In this document: piece by piece, positions 35,401-43,786 of the stretch | Layout: each line of letters starts with the position of its first letter | Numbering within the stretch: the stretch's first letter is position 1 | Assembly: GCF_049537155.1 (NCBI RefSeq) | Contig: NZ_JBMVQZ010000012.1 | Span: 70,678-134,677 of the forward strand | DNA: 64,000 nt | Direction of reading: 5' to 3' | Source: Limisphaera sp049537155 | GTDB taxonomy: Bacteria > Verrucomicrobiota > Verrucomicrobiia > Limisphaerales > Limisphaeraceae | Notes under the pieces: generated by a model | What the model was told of the DNA's origin: nothing | Database searches by the model: none | What the model saw: only the letters and a program-made list of their open reading frames with translations | Program-made: the position numbers and the translations under genes

Positions 35401-36568
35401 CGGTGACGTCGAGCCGCCACACGTTTTGGCCCGTTGCTTGGAGACGGTCCTGGAAGGTCAGACCGCCACCATCCTCGTCCAGCCACCACTGACGGTGGAT
35501 CCGCAACGTGGGGACGGGGCCGATGCCCCCGCCGCGTTGTCGTTCCACGATCTCCAGCGGGCGGTGCACCTCCCAGCGGAACACGGGCAGACCGCGCCAA
35601 CGTTCCGGGAAACGTGTTTGCGTCACGTCCACCTGCTCGCCCCCGCGCAGCTCGACCACGCGGAACTCCGGTCGCGTTCGCAGACCGATGAGCACGGCAC
35701 CTTCGCCGGGCACCTTTGCGTCCTCGGGAAAACGCAGGTCCGACCGGGGCCCGTAACGGAACGCCTCCAGCTCCACCGTCCACTGGCCCGGCCGCACCTG
35801 TGCGCGGAGCGTTCCATCTTCCACCAGCACGGGCAGGGGACAGCCGACCGAGGCAAGCGACCAACCTTCCGGCAGGACGGTACCCACCAGCTCTTCCCGC
35901 GGCCGACCCGCCACGGAGAGCTGGACTTCGATGTGCAACCATTGGGGGTTGCCGTCCTCGAAGAGCCCGAACCATTCCGCGGACAGGAAATCCGGTTGCG
36001 TCTCGGGCTCTGGCGGGGGTGGCGGCTGCCGAAACCAGAGCCAGCCCTCGGCATCCCAGCCCGGCACGGGCACGGGTTCGCCCAGCAGTTTCAACTCCAG
36101 ACTGCCGATCTCCGCCGGCACGCGCATGCGCAGGGGCAGGCTGCGCCAATCCAGGCGCCCCTCGATCCGCCACCGGCCCGCGGGCAGGCGGAGCACGGGC
36201 CGGCCCGACCGGGCCACCACCGGCGCAGGGACGCCGTTGGCCGTGACCTCCTGCGGCCACATCGTCTCGTCGCCGGGCAGCACCAGCCAGTCCTCGGCAA
36301 ACAGGCACGCCTCCAACGCGAACTTTGCACCGGCTTCCTCCGCTTCGAGCACCAGGCGGCCCGGCCACGCCGGACGCCTGGCCTCGCCTTGGTCCCAGCG
36401 CGGTGGAGCGTTCCACTCCTCGTGACCGTGGAGCACCCAGGGGATCCAGGGGCGCAACGATTCGGGCACCCAGTCCGGCGTCTCGGTCCGCGTGTCCGAG
36501 GCGCACAGGACGGTCCGGATGAAGAAGAGCAACAAAACCAAGCCGGCCAAGCGATGCGGCTTGTTCAT
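32450..36568 (-). CDS. Large multi-pass membrane protein of unknown function, two-half architecture
   Basis: I do not recognise a named family. The 1372-residue protein starts with a signal peptide or anchor (LAGLVLLLFFIRTVLCA). An extracytoplasmic beta-rich part follows (about 25-470), then a cluster of membrane helices (about 480-500, 503-515, 524-536, 543-567). A Pro/Ala-rich linker and a helix at about 686-708 lead to a stretch at 727-748 that looks like a second signal peptide ending in AGASEF. A second beta-rich region (about 750-1190) and a final cluster of four or five helices complete it. The two halves therefore repeat the same signal/beta-rich/helices plan. The ATG at 36568 opens the signal peptide. 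It is transcribed divergently from the TonB-dependent receptor gene. Confidence 0.75.
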   Translation of the reverse strand: MNKPHRLAGLVLLLFFIRTVLCASDTRTETPDWVPESLRPWIPWVLHGHEEWNAPPRWDQGEARRPAWPGRLVLEAEEAGAKFALEACLFAEDWLVLPGDETMWPQEVTANGVPAPVVARSGRPVLRLPAGRWRIEGRLDWRSLPLRMRVPAEIGSLELKLLGEPVPVPGWDAEGWLWFRQPPPPPEPETQPDFLSAEWFGLFEDGNPQWLHIEVQLSVAGRPREELVGTVLPEGWSLASVGCPLPVLVEDGTLRAQVRPGQWTVELEAFRYGPRSDLRFPEDAKVPGEGAVLIGLRTRPEFRVVELRGGEQVDVTQTRFPERWRGLPVFRWEVHRPLEIVERQRGGGIGPVPTLRIHRQWWLDEDGGGLTFQDRLQATGQNVWRLDVTEGVELGSVRLQGDPQLLTRHPETGRAGFEIRLRDFEVEAVGRIPRRGPVSASGWEVTSDQVETTLHLPVGWRLWAAFGADQVSGDWLTRWTLLDLFAVLVLGLAVQQLLGWRAGLLALATATLIYHEPWAPRWSWWSVIALVALLKVVRTPRAALGLGLLLVLAGLVLVLQAVAFAGLQLRHALYPQLETPQPAVGETRKFAAPTTPPAEAAPPEYAPLQALPAARALREAVLDRSAAPQAVAYPSRSGENLGLDVSAKVQTGPGIPEWRWRVAILRWNGPVRPEQTIQLWLAPPWLERILAVARALLTLALTSVLLCAPRRPAFRFGPLPGASSVSRAAGVAVATLCLAGLSSPAGASEFPPPQILTELRDRLLAVPPTFPGAADIPWARLSLKGEQLTLEARLEAAARCAVPLPARVNQWAPHRVWLDGQPETALRREDGSLWIVLQPGVHEVRVEGRLAPVDEWVWTFQLRPRKVEVSAPGWEVSGLSPEGVPSDQVFLRRPRTAAPSGGPAPPTTSYDRQVLVPAFLTVREIELGLRWKVRTTVRRLSPPGRPAVLHVPLVPGEQVLTPGLTTRGKQVEVRLGPGQRQFIWEGELSPTNRLGLATRTHDTWAEEWRLSVGQVWNVAFQGLPPIYEAGAALVPVWRPWPGEGVELRVTRPEALPGPTVTVESVNQVTRVGHRQRSSDLQLRILSSLGQDFVLTLPPEAESVEVRRDDRTLPLQKLGDQVTVPLLPGRQTVRLTWKETVRLTPRIRPGPIHLPVEASNVRQTMQLPEDRWVLTVHGPRLGPAVQYWSVLALAALLAVVLSRLGLGPMGRFSWFLLLVGLTQVPVWIGWIVVAWFAALQLRGSWVLEEQKWWLADLAQLVLVVLTVAALGVLYAAVAAGLLGRVEMFVSGNGSRTWIHHWYSARTGPDLPRPETWAISIWWYRLAMLLWALWLAWSAVHWLRWGWQQFSKGGCWAIPRRKPTAPKPPPLAGA

Positions 36569-36945
36569 ACAGCCCCACCCTGAGTCGGCTTGGCAAGGCC
36601 GTCAAGTCGCCGGTGGGCGCGGTGCCGCGGCTTTGCCCGGGTGGAATCATCAGGGGCAGGGACCTGAAGGCGATGGGTCGATGACGGTGCGAAACGTTCA
36701 CCGCGGGTCCGCCGTGGGTGCGGCAGGGCGATGGGCGGACGGATCGGCGCGACTGTACCGGTCCTGGCCGGCCCGGCTGTCCGCGGCGCGACCCGCCCGG
36801 CCCGCTTCACGGGGGATCCCAAAGTAAACTTTTCGCCGAAAAACAGAGAAAAAACGCTTGTCAAGGCCACCTGGCCCCGGTATGAGAGGCTCAACCTGAG
36901 TTCAGAAGAGGTCCCTAACGAACGAACCCAGAACCAGTTGACCCT
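36569..36945. other. Divergent intergenic region upstream of the TonB-dependent receptor
   Basis: This 377-bp region separates the large membrane protein (minus) and the receptor gene (plus). Apart from the promoter-like element at 36858-36886 and an A-rich stretch at about 36838-36854 just upstream of it (possibly an UP-like element), I recognise nothing. Confidence 0.5.
36858..36886 (+). promoter_or_regulatory. Candidate sigma-70-type promoter for the TonB-dependent receptor
   Basis: TTGTCA (36858-36863, five of six consensus bases) is followed after exactly 17 bp by TATGAG (36881-36886, four of six). An A-rich tract lies just upstream. The implied start site leaves a leader of roughly 50 nt before the ATG at 36946. 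Confidence 0.55.
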
Positions 36946-39642
36946 ATGAACAACCAAAGCTCCCACCTCCTCCTTGGGGCTTCGCGTGTCCTGTGTGCGG
37001 CGGGGATTGCCATGGCGCTGGGTAGCGCCACCGCCCAGGAACCGGAAGCACCGGAAACCATGAAGCCGGTGATCATCACCGGTTCTTACATCCCCACCGT
37101 GGATGTCAACGCCAGCCCGTCGCCGGTGAAAGTGCTGACGGCGGCGGAGATTGAGAAGATCGGTGTGGCCACGGTGAGCGACGTTTTGCAACGGATGCCC
37201 CAGAACAACGCCGGTCAGTTCAACGAGAGCTTCCTGGGCGGCAACTCCTTTTCCAAAGGTTCTTCCTCGGTCTCTCTGCGCGGTCTGGGTCCCAACGCCA
37301 CGCTGGTCCTGCTGAACGGGCGTCGCCTGGCCAGCTACGGCTTCGCGCAGAACATCACCGACCAGTTCGTGGACCTCAACAGCATCCCGCTGGCGGCGGT
37401 GGAACGAATCGAGATTCTGAAGGACGGCGCCTCGGCGTTGTACGGTTCCGACGCCATCGCCGGCGTGGTCAACATCATCCTGAAGAAAGAATTCACCGGC
37501 ACCGAGGTCACCGCCCGCATCGGGAATGTGACACGCGGCGATGACATGCTGGAGCAGTCGTACAGCGCGGCCTGGGGCGTCCTGACCGAGAAGGGCAGCG
37601 CACTGGTGATCGCCGACTGGTTCAGCCGCAATGCTCTGTTCTACCGCGATCGTGACTTCGCCAAATCGGCCAACCAGAGTCCCCGCGGGGGCGTGGATTT
37701 GCGGAGCTCCTCCGGCAACCCCGGCACGATCATCCTGACCAGCCCGTGGACGGCGCCGGACGGTACGGTCTATGGCACGGGCCGCTATCGCGTACCGGCC
37801 AACCCGGCCGTGCCCGGCCGGCCCACCGCGTTGGAGATCGTGGCCAACCCGGGCCTGAACCGGTACGATTTCAATCCTTGGATCTCGGCCTTCCCGGACA
37901 CGACCCGGTACGGCGCATTCGCCGCCGTGGATTACCAGGTGCTGGAAAAGGTCAAACTCTTCCTGGAAGCCTCCGTCCGGCGGGTCAATTATGAGGTGAG
38001 CGCGGCGCCCACGCCCGTGTTCGGCGATCTGGACGGGTTCACCGTGCCGGCCAGCAACCCGTACAACCCGTTCGGACAGGACGTGACCTTCCGGTACCGC
38101 ATCACGGAGGCCGGCCCGCGCATCGACGAAGGTGAGACCACGGCCATCCGCTTGCTGCCGGGGATCAGGTTCGAGCTTGGCGGAGATTGGACCGCCGAAG
38201 CCGCGTTCCTGTGGAGTGAGAGCCGCACGCTGGAGATCGGCAAGAACTTCATCTCCGCACAAGCCCTGCAGGATGCCCTGAATTCGACCGACCCGGCCAC
38301 CGCACTGAACGTGTTTGGCGCGGGCCAAGGCATCAATTCCCCGGACGTCATCAACAGTCTGAAAGTCCGCACCTTCCGGTCGGGCGACTCGGTGCTCTGG
38401 AGCCCGGACATCCGCGCCAGCGGCACCCTGCCGATCGACTGGGGCGCCGGCCGCGTGGGGCTGGCCGTCGGCGGCGAGTACCGGTACGAGGACGTGAAAG
38501 ACCTTTCGGATCCGTTTTCCGAGGGCGGACACATCGTCAGCTCGGGCGGCACCTCCGGCGCAGGCAGCCGGGATGCGTGGGCCGCGTACATCGAGGCCCG
38601 GATCCCCTTGCTGGGACAGGACCTCTCGTTCCCCGGCGTGAAGGAGTTGGAGGTTCAGGCGGCCGGGCGGTTCGAGCAATACTCGGATTTCGGTGACACG
38701 GCCAATCCCAAGGTGGGCGTGCGGTGGAAACCGCTGGATCAGGTGGTCCTGCGCGGCACTTACGCCGAGAGTTTCCGGGCCCCCTCCTTGGTGGAGTTGT
38801 TCCAGGGCAGGTCCACCTCGTTCGACTTCCTCAGCGACCCCGCGCGGGGTGAGAACAACCTGCAGTACCGGGTCGAACGCGGTGGCAATCCGAACCTGGA
38901 TGCGGAAGAGGCCAAGTCTTGGACGGCCGGCATCGCATTCGAACCCATCAAGCACCTGACGCTGTCGGTGGATTGGTTCCACATCAAACAGACCGGCAAA
39001 ATCGAGGACCTCGATCCGCAGGATATCCTCGACAACGAGGCACTCTTCCCGGGCCGGGTGATCCGGAACCCGCCCACCGCGCAGGACATTGCCCAGGGCA
39101 TCCCGGGCACCATCGTCAAGATCATCAGCGGCTACGAAAACATCGCCGAACGGAAGGTCGAGGGCCTCGACTTCGGCATCCGGTACCTCTACCCCACCGA
39201 GTCGTGGGGCGAGTTCACGTTGGATGCCAGCGCCTCGTGGCTGTACAAATTTGACGAGATCCCCAGCCCGGGCGATCCGACCATCCACTACGCGGGTTCC
39301 TACAGTGTGCCCGAGTGGCGGGGTTACGGCACTCTGAGCTGGGATTACAAGGGCTTCACCTTCAGCTTCACCGCCAACTACATCGGCGAGTACGATCAGG
39401 CCAACCAGATCGTTTACAAGTACGTGGATGATCTCTGGACGTTCGACCTGCAGGCCGGTTACGCGTTCAAGGACACGAAGTACGACCTGCTGAACAACGT
39501 CCGACTGGTGGTGGGCGTGTTGAACGTGACCGACGAGGATCCGCCCTTCTCGGATTCCAGCAACGACACGGCCGGCTACGACACTTCCATCCACGATCCC
39601 CGTGGCCGGTTCTGGTACGTCCAGGTGTCCAAGAAATTCTGA
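36946..39642 (+). CDS. TonB-dependent receptor
   Basis: This is an outer-membrane, TonB-energised transporter of 898 residues. It has a signal peptide (residues about 1-30, ending GSATAQ), then a plug domain beginning VIITGSYIPTVDVN, with LRGLGPNATLVLLNGRRLA and the VERIEILKDGASALYGSDAI motif that is diagnostic of the family. A long beta-barrel follows, including RGTYAESFRAPSLVELFQGR and ending in an aromatic C-terminal strand (FWYVQVSKKF) as needed for insertion by BAM. No TonB box is obvious, and the ligand is unknown. A promoter-like element lies upstream and a strong hairpin terminator downstream, so it is probably monocistronic. Confidence 0.95.
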   Translation: MNNQSSHLLLGASRVLCAAGIAMALGSATAQEPEAPETMKPVIITGSYIPTVDVNASPSPVKVLTAAEIEKIGVATVSDVLQRMPQNNAGQFNESFLGGNSFSKGSSSVSLRGLGPNATLVLLNGRRLASYGFAQNITDQFVDLNSIPLAAVERIEILKDGASALYGSDAIAGVVNIILKKEFTGTEVTARIGNVTRGDDMLEQSYSAAWGVLTEKGSALVIADWFSRNALFYRDRDFAKSANQSPRGGVDLRSSSGNPGTIILTSPWTAPDGTVYGTGRYRVPANPAVPGRPTALEIVANPGLNRYDFNPWISAFPDTTRYGAFAAVDYQVLEKVKLFLEASVRRVNYEVSAAPTPVFGDLDGFTVPASNPYNPFGQDVTFRYRITEAGPRIDEGETTAIRLLPGIRFELGGDWTAEAAFLWSESRTLEIGKNFISAQALQDALNSTDPATALNVFGAGQGINSPDVINSLKVRTFRSGDSVLWSPDIRASGTLPIDWGAGRVGLAVGGEYRYEDVKDLSDPFSEGGHIVSSGGTSGAGSRDAWAAYIEARIPLLGQDLSFPGVKELEVQAAGRFEQYSDFGDTANPKVGVRWKPLDQVVLRGTYAESFRAPSLVELFQGRSTSFDFLSDPARGENNLQYRVERGGNPNLDAEEAKSWTAGIAFEPIKHLTLSVDWFHIKQTGKIEDLDPQDILDNEALFPGRVIRNPPTAQDIAQGIPGTIVKIISGYENIAERKVEGLDFGIRYLYPTESWGEFTLDASASWLYKFDEIPSPGDPTIHYAGSYSVPEWRGYGTLSWDYKGFTFSFTANYIGEYDQANQIVYKYVDDLWTFDLQAGYAFKDTKYDLLNNVRLVVGVLNVTDEDPPFSDSSNDTAGYDTSIHDPRGRFWYVQVSKKF

Positions 39643-39668
39643 TCGCACCTGACTCGGGTAAGTGCACG

Positions 39669-39700
39669 CGACCCCGCCCACCGGGCGGGGTCGTTGCGTT
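39669..39700 (+). terminator. Rho-independent terminator of the TonB-dependent receptor gene
   Basis: A perfect 11-bp GC-rich stem (CGACCCCGCCC at 39669-39679, GGGCGGGGTCG at 39683-39693) with a 3-nt ACC loop is followed by TTGCGTTT. It begins 26 bp after the receptor stop codon. Confidence 0.85.
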
Positions 39701-39838
39701 TCCGGATCCGACCGTCCGAACCGAACCGAACAGTGCCCCGCCTCTCCCGGTGTCCTTCCCGATTCGGCGGGATCATCGCCACGCCCGGCCTTGGGGAAAC
39801 CCGGTGCCTTTCGAACGCAGCCGTGCTATGTTGGGCAC

Positions 39839-40162
39839 ATGAAACGCGTGGAGGTCTGCTGCCGCGGCTCGCAGTGGAGTCGTGCCGCGGCCTTTCTCGC
39901 GCTCGGGCTGCTCGCCAGCGCGTGCGCAACGGGGCCTCAGGCTTCCCGCCGGGCCGAAACGTCAACCGCTCCCCCCACGGTCCGGAGCGAAGAAGAAAAG
40001 GAACGTATCATCACGGGCTCCCACATCCCCCGGAAGGTCAAACGGATGGGTCAAACAGCCGACACGCCGTTCCCGATCCACATCCTGGACAGCCGCGACA
40101 TCGAACTGAGCGGCGCTGCCACTGTGGCAGAGGCCCTGCGGCGTGTGCCGGCTGTCCGCTGA
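39839..40162 (+). CDS. Small lipoprotein resembling the start of a TonB-receptor plug domain
   Basis: This 107-residue protein has a lipoprotein-type signal (FLALGLLASACATG, Cys about 32). A Pro/Ser-rich linker leads to RIITGSHIPRKVKR, and the C-terminus is PFPIHILDSRDIELSGAATV followed by AEALRRVP. These two segments match the first strands of TonB-dependent receptor plugs: the receptor just upstream has IITGSYIP and VLTAAEIEKIGVATVSDVL in the same order. The barrel and the rest of the plug are absent, and the frame ends cleanly in a stop without nearby receptor remnants. It may be a genuine mini-plug lipoprotein rather than a decayed receptor. It is separated from the receptor by a terminator. 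Function unknown. Confidence 0.7.
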   Translation: MKRVEVCCRGSQWSRAAAFLALGLLASACATGPQASRRAETSTAPPTVRSEEEKERIITGSHIPRKVKRMGQTADTPFPIHILDSRDIELSGAATVAEALRRVPAVR

Positions 40163-41681
40163 GGATCCTGCGGAACGGATTCCGGTCGATTCGCTCCTGC
40201 AGCGGGCTCGCAAGTTTTTCTCCCCCGGCGCCCCGACATGTTTCCGGGAGCAGGGTGAAAGGCCCGCTCGTCCGCATCGCCGGACTCAGGGGCCAATGGG
40301 TCTCGAGCTGGGGAACCTTTCTCGAGACAGCCGGCAGGCCCTGCCGCAAGGGGTTCGAGTATCTCCGAGCCTCACGCTCACTGTCCGGGTCCTTTTGCTC
40401 ACCCACACCCCCTCCGTAATCCCGATGCCGGCTGCCTTCAGGCGCACCGGCCGCAAAGTCGCGGCCGACGTCTTCCGGCTGATTGATTGCCGGGCGCGGC
40501 AGGAGGCATGTCCGCGCGGCGGTGCGGCCACAATGGCGGTGGCCATGGGTTTCTCTGCGGCCCGTGGTGAGGGGGCATTCGGATGGCCTTTGCGTTGCGG
40601 ACATTCGCCCGGCGGTCACAGGGGCACCGGCAGTGTCGACTGCGTGAATCCCTTCGGGAAGTCGCGTTTTATCCGATCCGGGCAGTGGCGGTGGATGGGC
40701 CGCCCGAAGGCCGGCAGGGCCGGCGACCTCGATATCGAGGGACGTGTGCCATCACCGGCGGCAGTGGGAAGGGTTTCGGCAGGTCCTCATCGGCCGGTGC
40801 GACACAGGGATTGTCCGGTTTCCCAGTGTCGCAGAAAGTCCGGAAGCAGGTAGGAGCACAAGCTCCATGCCGGCGATGCACCAGACCGGGTGGCGCGACA
40901 GGGGAAACAAAGACTGCAAGCGGAGCATCAGGCGGGCCGCTTGCGAAGAGCAAAGGAGAAGGCCGCGCGAGGAACCAGCGGTTTCAGCCGGTCGTGGACC
41001 GCCGGGACGGCTCCTGTTTTTGAGGCCGTTGGCAGAGAAATGGCGCCGCCGACTGGAACCCTGCAAGACCGGGAACGTGGGCAGGTATGTCACACGAGCG
41101 GTGCCATGATGCTGACTGGTTCCAGACCCAGCCCCGGGACGACCTCGTGCGTGCGCCTTCGGTCCGCCCGCGGTTGCCAAACCAAGCGCCGCAAACCCGG
41201 CGCTTCGCGAGCCGCCGGCGGGCACTCGATGGACCGGCGCCTCATGCGGCATGGGACGTGGAAGAGCGACCTTCCAGCCCTGCCGGGGCGCGAGGTCTCC
41301 GAAAGGCGATGTGCGTTCCGCACGCCGCGGCGTCGGGCATGGCGGCACGCCGGAGCCGTCCGGTGCGGAAATGGGGGCTTCCGCTCCGTTGCTGCTGGAG
41401 CAGGGGAGGGCACTTTCTCACTTCCCGTCCGGAGACAGGCGCCCAAGCCGAAGGCGCGGGTCGGTGCTCCAATCCACATGCCAGGTTCTCCCACCTGTTT
41501 TCCTTCAGCAGGTTGCGCATCACAGCTCCTGCCGGGCCACGCGGGAGGACGTTCGAAGATCGGTTCTGCTGGAGAGCCTGCCCCTGGGGTTGAGGCCTGC
41601 ACGGGCCAAAACCGGGCGGCGTTTCCCGTGGCACAGGCACCGGTGAAGCTGGGGCCGTGCGCGTGCGCAAGCCACGGACCC
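40163..41681. other. 1.5-kb region without a recognisable gene
   Basis: Several long GC-driven open frames exist on both strands, but all translate to Arg/Gly/Pro-rich sequence without family resemblance. The only structures I see are an 8-bp inverted repeat (GTCTCGAG 40300-40307, CTCGAGAC 40321-40328, 13-nt loop) and a perfect 14-bp palindrome at 40727-40740. No tRNA, rRNA or known structured RNA was recognised. Confidence 0.5.
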
Positions 41682-42665
41682 TTATTTTTCGGTGGTCACG
41701 TCACCGCCGATGACGCGCTCCAGGAGGCCGTGTTCGGTGCGGAGGAGTAGGGCCCCGGTCTCGTCCAGCGCTTCCGCCCGGCCGGTCAGCCTTCGCGAAC
41801 CCAGCACCAGCGTCACTTCCCGGCCCAGGGTGCAGCAGTAACGGGCCCACTCGTCGGCCACTTCCCAGAACCGGCCGTCACAAACGCGCCGGTAGTCGGT
41901 GTCGAGCGCCTCCAGCAGGGAGGCCGCCAGGGCCGGCCGGTCCAGAGTTTGGCCGGACTCGATTCGCAGCGAGGTGGCCACGTCGCGAAGCTCGGCCGGG
42001 AAATCCTTTGGTTCCAGGTTCACATCCACGCCGATGCCCAACACCACGTGGTGCAACGTGTCCGGGTCGGCATTCATTTCGGTGAGGATTCCGGCGACCT
42101 TGCGGCCGCGGCAGGTGACGTCGTTGGGCCATTTGATTTCCAAGGGCAGGCCGGTGGTCTGTCGGAGCGAGCGGCAGACGGAGACGGCCGCGGTCACGGT
42201 CAGTTGCGTGGCTTCGGTTGTGCGCAGGGGTGGGCGAAGGAGGACGGAAAACCACAGACCTTTGCCGGGAGGGGAAATCCAGCTTCGGCCGAGGCGGCCG
42301 CGGCCGCGGGTTTGTTCCTCTGCAAACACCACCACGCCCTCCCGGGCGCCGTCCAAGGCCAGTTTTTCCGCCACGTCGTTGGTGGAGGCGGTTTGGGCGA
42401 GCACGCGAATGTCGCGTCCGATCCGCTGGACTCGGTGTGCGACGCGGGCGAGCAGGTCGTCGGCCAACAGGCGGTCGGGACAACGCACCAGGCGGTACCC
42501 GTGGTGCGGGCTGGCCTCGATTTCGAACCCCAGGGCGCGAAGTTCCTGAATCCTTGCCCAGACGGCGGCGCGGGTGATGCCGAGCCGCTCCGCCAGCTCG
42601 GCCCCCGAGACGCCGGCGGAACCGGCGGCATGCAGGGCTGCCAGGATGTGCGCGTCGGTGGTCAT
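41682..42665 (-). CDS. birA: Biotin--[acetyl-CoA-carboxylase] ligase, BirA-type with HTH domain
   Basis: BirA activates biotin to biotinyl-AMP and transfers it to the carboxyl-carrier protein. The N-terminal winged helix (about 1-60, with AELAERLGITRAAVWARIQE) also allows DNA-binding repression of biotin genes. The 327-residue protein contains the catalytic GRGRLGRSW loop (biotinyl-AMP binding), KWPNDV with the catalytic Lys, and GIGVDVNLE, then a short C-terminal SH3-like domain (GRAEALDETGALLLRTEHGL). The ATG at 42665 overlaps the stop of nadC by 4 bp, so the two are translationally coupled. No biotin synthesis gene or operator-like palindrome is seen near by. Confidence 0.94.
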   Translation of the reverse strand: MTTDAHILAALHAAGSAGVSGAELAERLGITRAAVWARIQELRALGFEIEASPHHGYRLVRCPDRLLADDLLARVAHRVQRIGRDIRVLAQTASTNDVAEKLALDGAREGVVVFAEEQTRGRGRLGRSWISPPGKGLWFSVLLRPPLRTTEATQLTVTAAVSVCRSLRQTTGLPLEIKWPNDVTCRGRKVAGILTEMNADPDTLHHVVLGIGVDVNLEPKDFPAELRDVATSLRIESGQTLDRPALAASLLEALDTDYRRVCDGRFWEVADEWARYCCTLGREVTLVLGSRRLTGRAEALDETGALLLRTEHGLLERVIGGDVTTEK

Positions 42666-43519
42666 GGCTGGAGGAAATCGAGCCCGATGTCCACGGCGGG
42701 TGCCGAATGGGTCAGCGCGCCGACGGATATGTCGTCCACGCCGGTTTCGGCCACGGCACGGACGTTGTCGAGGCGAATACCTCCACTGGCTTCCAGGCGC
42801 GCGCGGCCGGCGACGCGCCGCACGGCCTCCCGGAGATCGGGAAGGCTGAAGTTGTCCAGCAGGATGCGATCGGCACCTGCGTCCAGAGCCTGCTGCACTT
42901 GTTGCAAGGTGTCGGCTTCGACCTCGACCTCCAGGTGGGGCCAGCGTTGCCGTGCCCGTGCCACGGCTGCGGCCACCGGGTTGGGTTCGGCGTCTTGCAG
43001 GACTTGGAGATGGTTGTCCTTGATCAGGACCAGGTCGTCGAGGCCGAAGCGGTGGTTGTGTCCGCCGCCACAACGTACGGCGTACTTTTCGAGCTTCCGC
43101 CACCCGGGTGTGGTCTTGCGCGTGTCGAGGATCCGCGCGCCGGTGCCGGCCACCGCACGTACGAAGCGGGCCGTCAGCGTGGCAATGCCGGAAAGGCGCT
43201 GCACGAAGTTCAGTGCGACCCGTTCGGCCGACAGCAGGGCCCGGGCCGGCCCTTCGACCTCCAGGAGCACCGCGCCCGCCTGGAGACTCTCGCCATCCCG
43301 GGCGCGGGTTCGGATTCGAACCGAGCGACTCCGTTGCCGGAACGCTTCGATGGCCAGAGGCAACCCCGCCACGACCAGCGCTTGCCGCGCGCGCATGACG
43401 GCGCGCGCGCGCGCCCGGGCCGGGATCAGCGCCAGCGAGGTGGCATCGCCACGCCCGATGTCCTCGCGGAGGGCGTTGCGAACGAACCGGCGCACCTCCC
43501 GTGGATGAAGTCCATTCAC
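42662..43519 (-). CDS. nadC: Nicotinate-nucleotide pyrophosphorylase (carboxylating)
   Basis: NadC (quinolinate phosphoribosyltransferase) forms nicotinate mononucleotide from quinolinate and PRPP in de novo NAD synthesis. The 285-residue product has the family motifs LREDIGRGDATS near the N-terminus, LNFVQRLSGIATLT, the substrate-binding DTRKTTPGWR and GGGHNHRFGL, KDNH, and the terminal ASGGIRLDNV and DDISVGALTHSAPAVDIGL. The start is a GTG at 43519, the only one that gives the normal N-terminus; no ATG in frame fits. It precedes and overlaps birA (ATGA). nadA and nadB are not in the window. Confidence 0.94.
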   Translation of the reverse strand: MNGLHPREVRRFVRNALREDIGRGDATSLALIPARARARAVMRARQALVVAGLPLAIEAFRQRSRSVRIRTRARDGESLQAGAVLLEVEGPARALLSAERVALNFVQRLSGIATLTARFVRAVAGTGARILDTRKTTPGWRKLEKYAVRCGGGHNHRFGLDDLVLIKDNHLQVLQDAEPNPVAAAVARARQRWPHLEVEVEADTLQQVQQALDAGADRILLDNFSLPDLREAVRRVAGRARLEASGGIRLDNVRAVAETGVDDISVGALTHSAPAVDIGLDFLQP

Positions 43520-43786
43520 GGCGTTCCATCTTGGAACGGACTGTCCCGGATCACCAGCGCTGAATGGTGTGGCCGCTGCCGGGTAGGCGCCCCGCCCGCG
43601 TCCGGCGACCCCTCCGAATCGGGCGAGCAGCCAGACCAAGCTTTACAAGGGCGGATTCACTGGGTCTTGTTGGGGACGATGCAGATCTCCCCGTGCAGCG
43701 AGGTGCGCCGCCGGAGCGGACAGATCCGGAATCGGAAGATGCGTTGGACCAAGCGGTCGCCCACGGCAAACGCTCTCCGGTCCGGT

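Noticed and set aside
36565..39681. 1038-codon open frame on the minus strand
   Set aside because: It lies wholly opposite the TonB-dependent receptor, whose motifs are unambiguous; the minus-strand translation has no recognisable domain.
40727..40740. Perfect 14-bp palindrome CCTCGATATCGAGG
   Set aside because: No promoter or gene next to it to suggest an operator; a single palindrome of this size can occur by chance.
40833..40850. AGAAAGTCCGG, reminiscent of the conserved GAGGAAAGUCCGG of RNase P RNA
   Set aside because: No other RNase P RNA helices or the 3' pairing partner could be found around it; the match is too short.
40890..41750. 286-codon open frame on the plus strand
   Set aside because: It runs into the antisense of birA, and its translation is Arg/Gly/Ala-rich without any recognisable domain.
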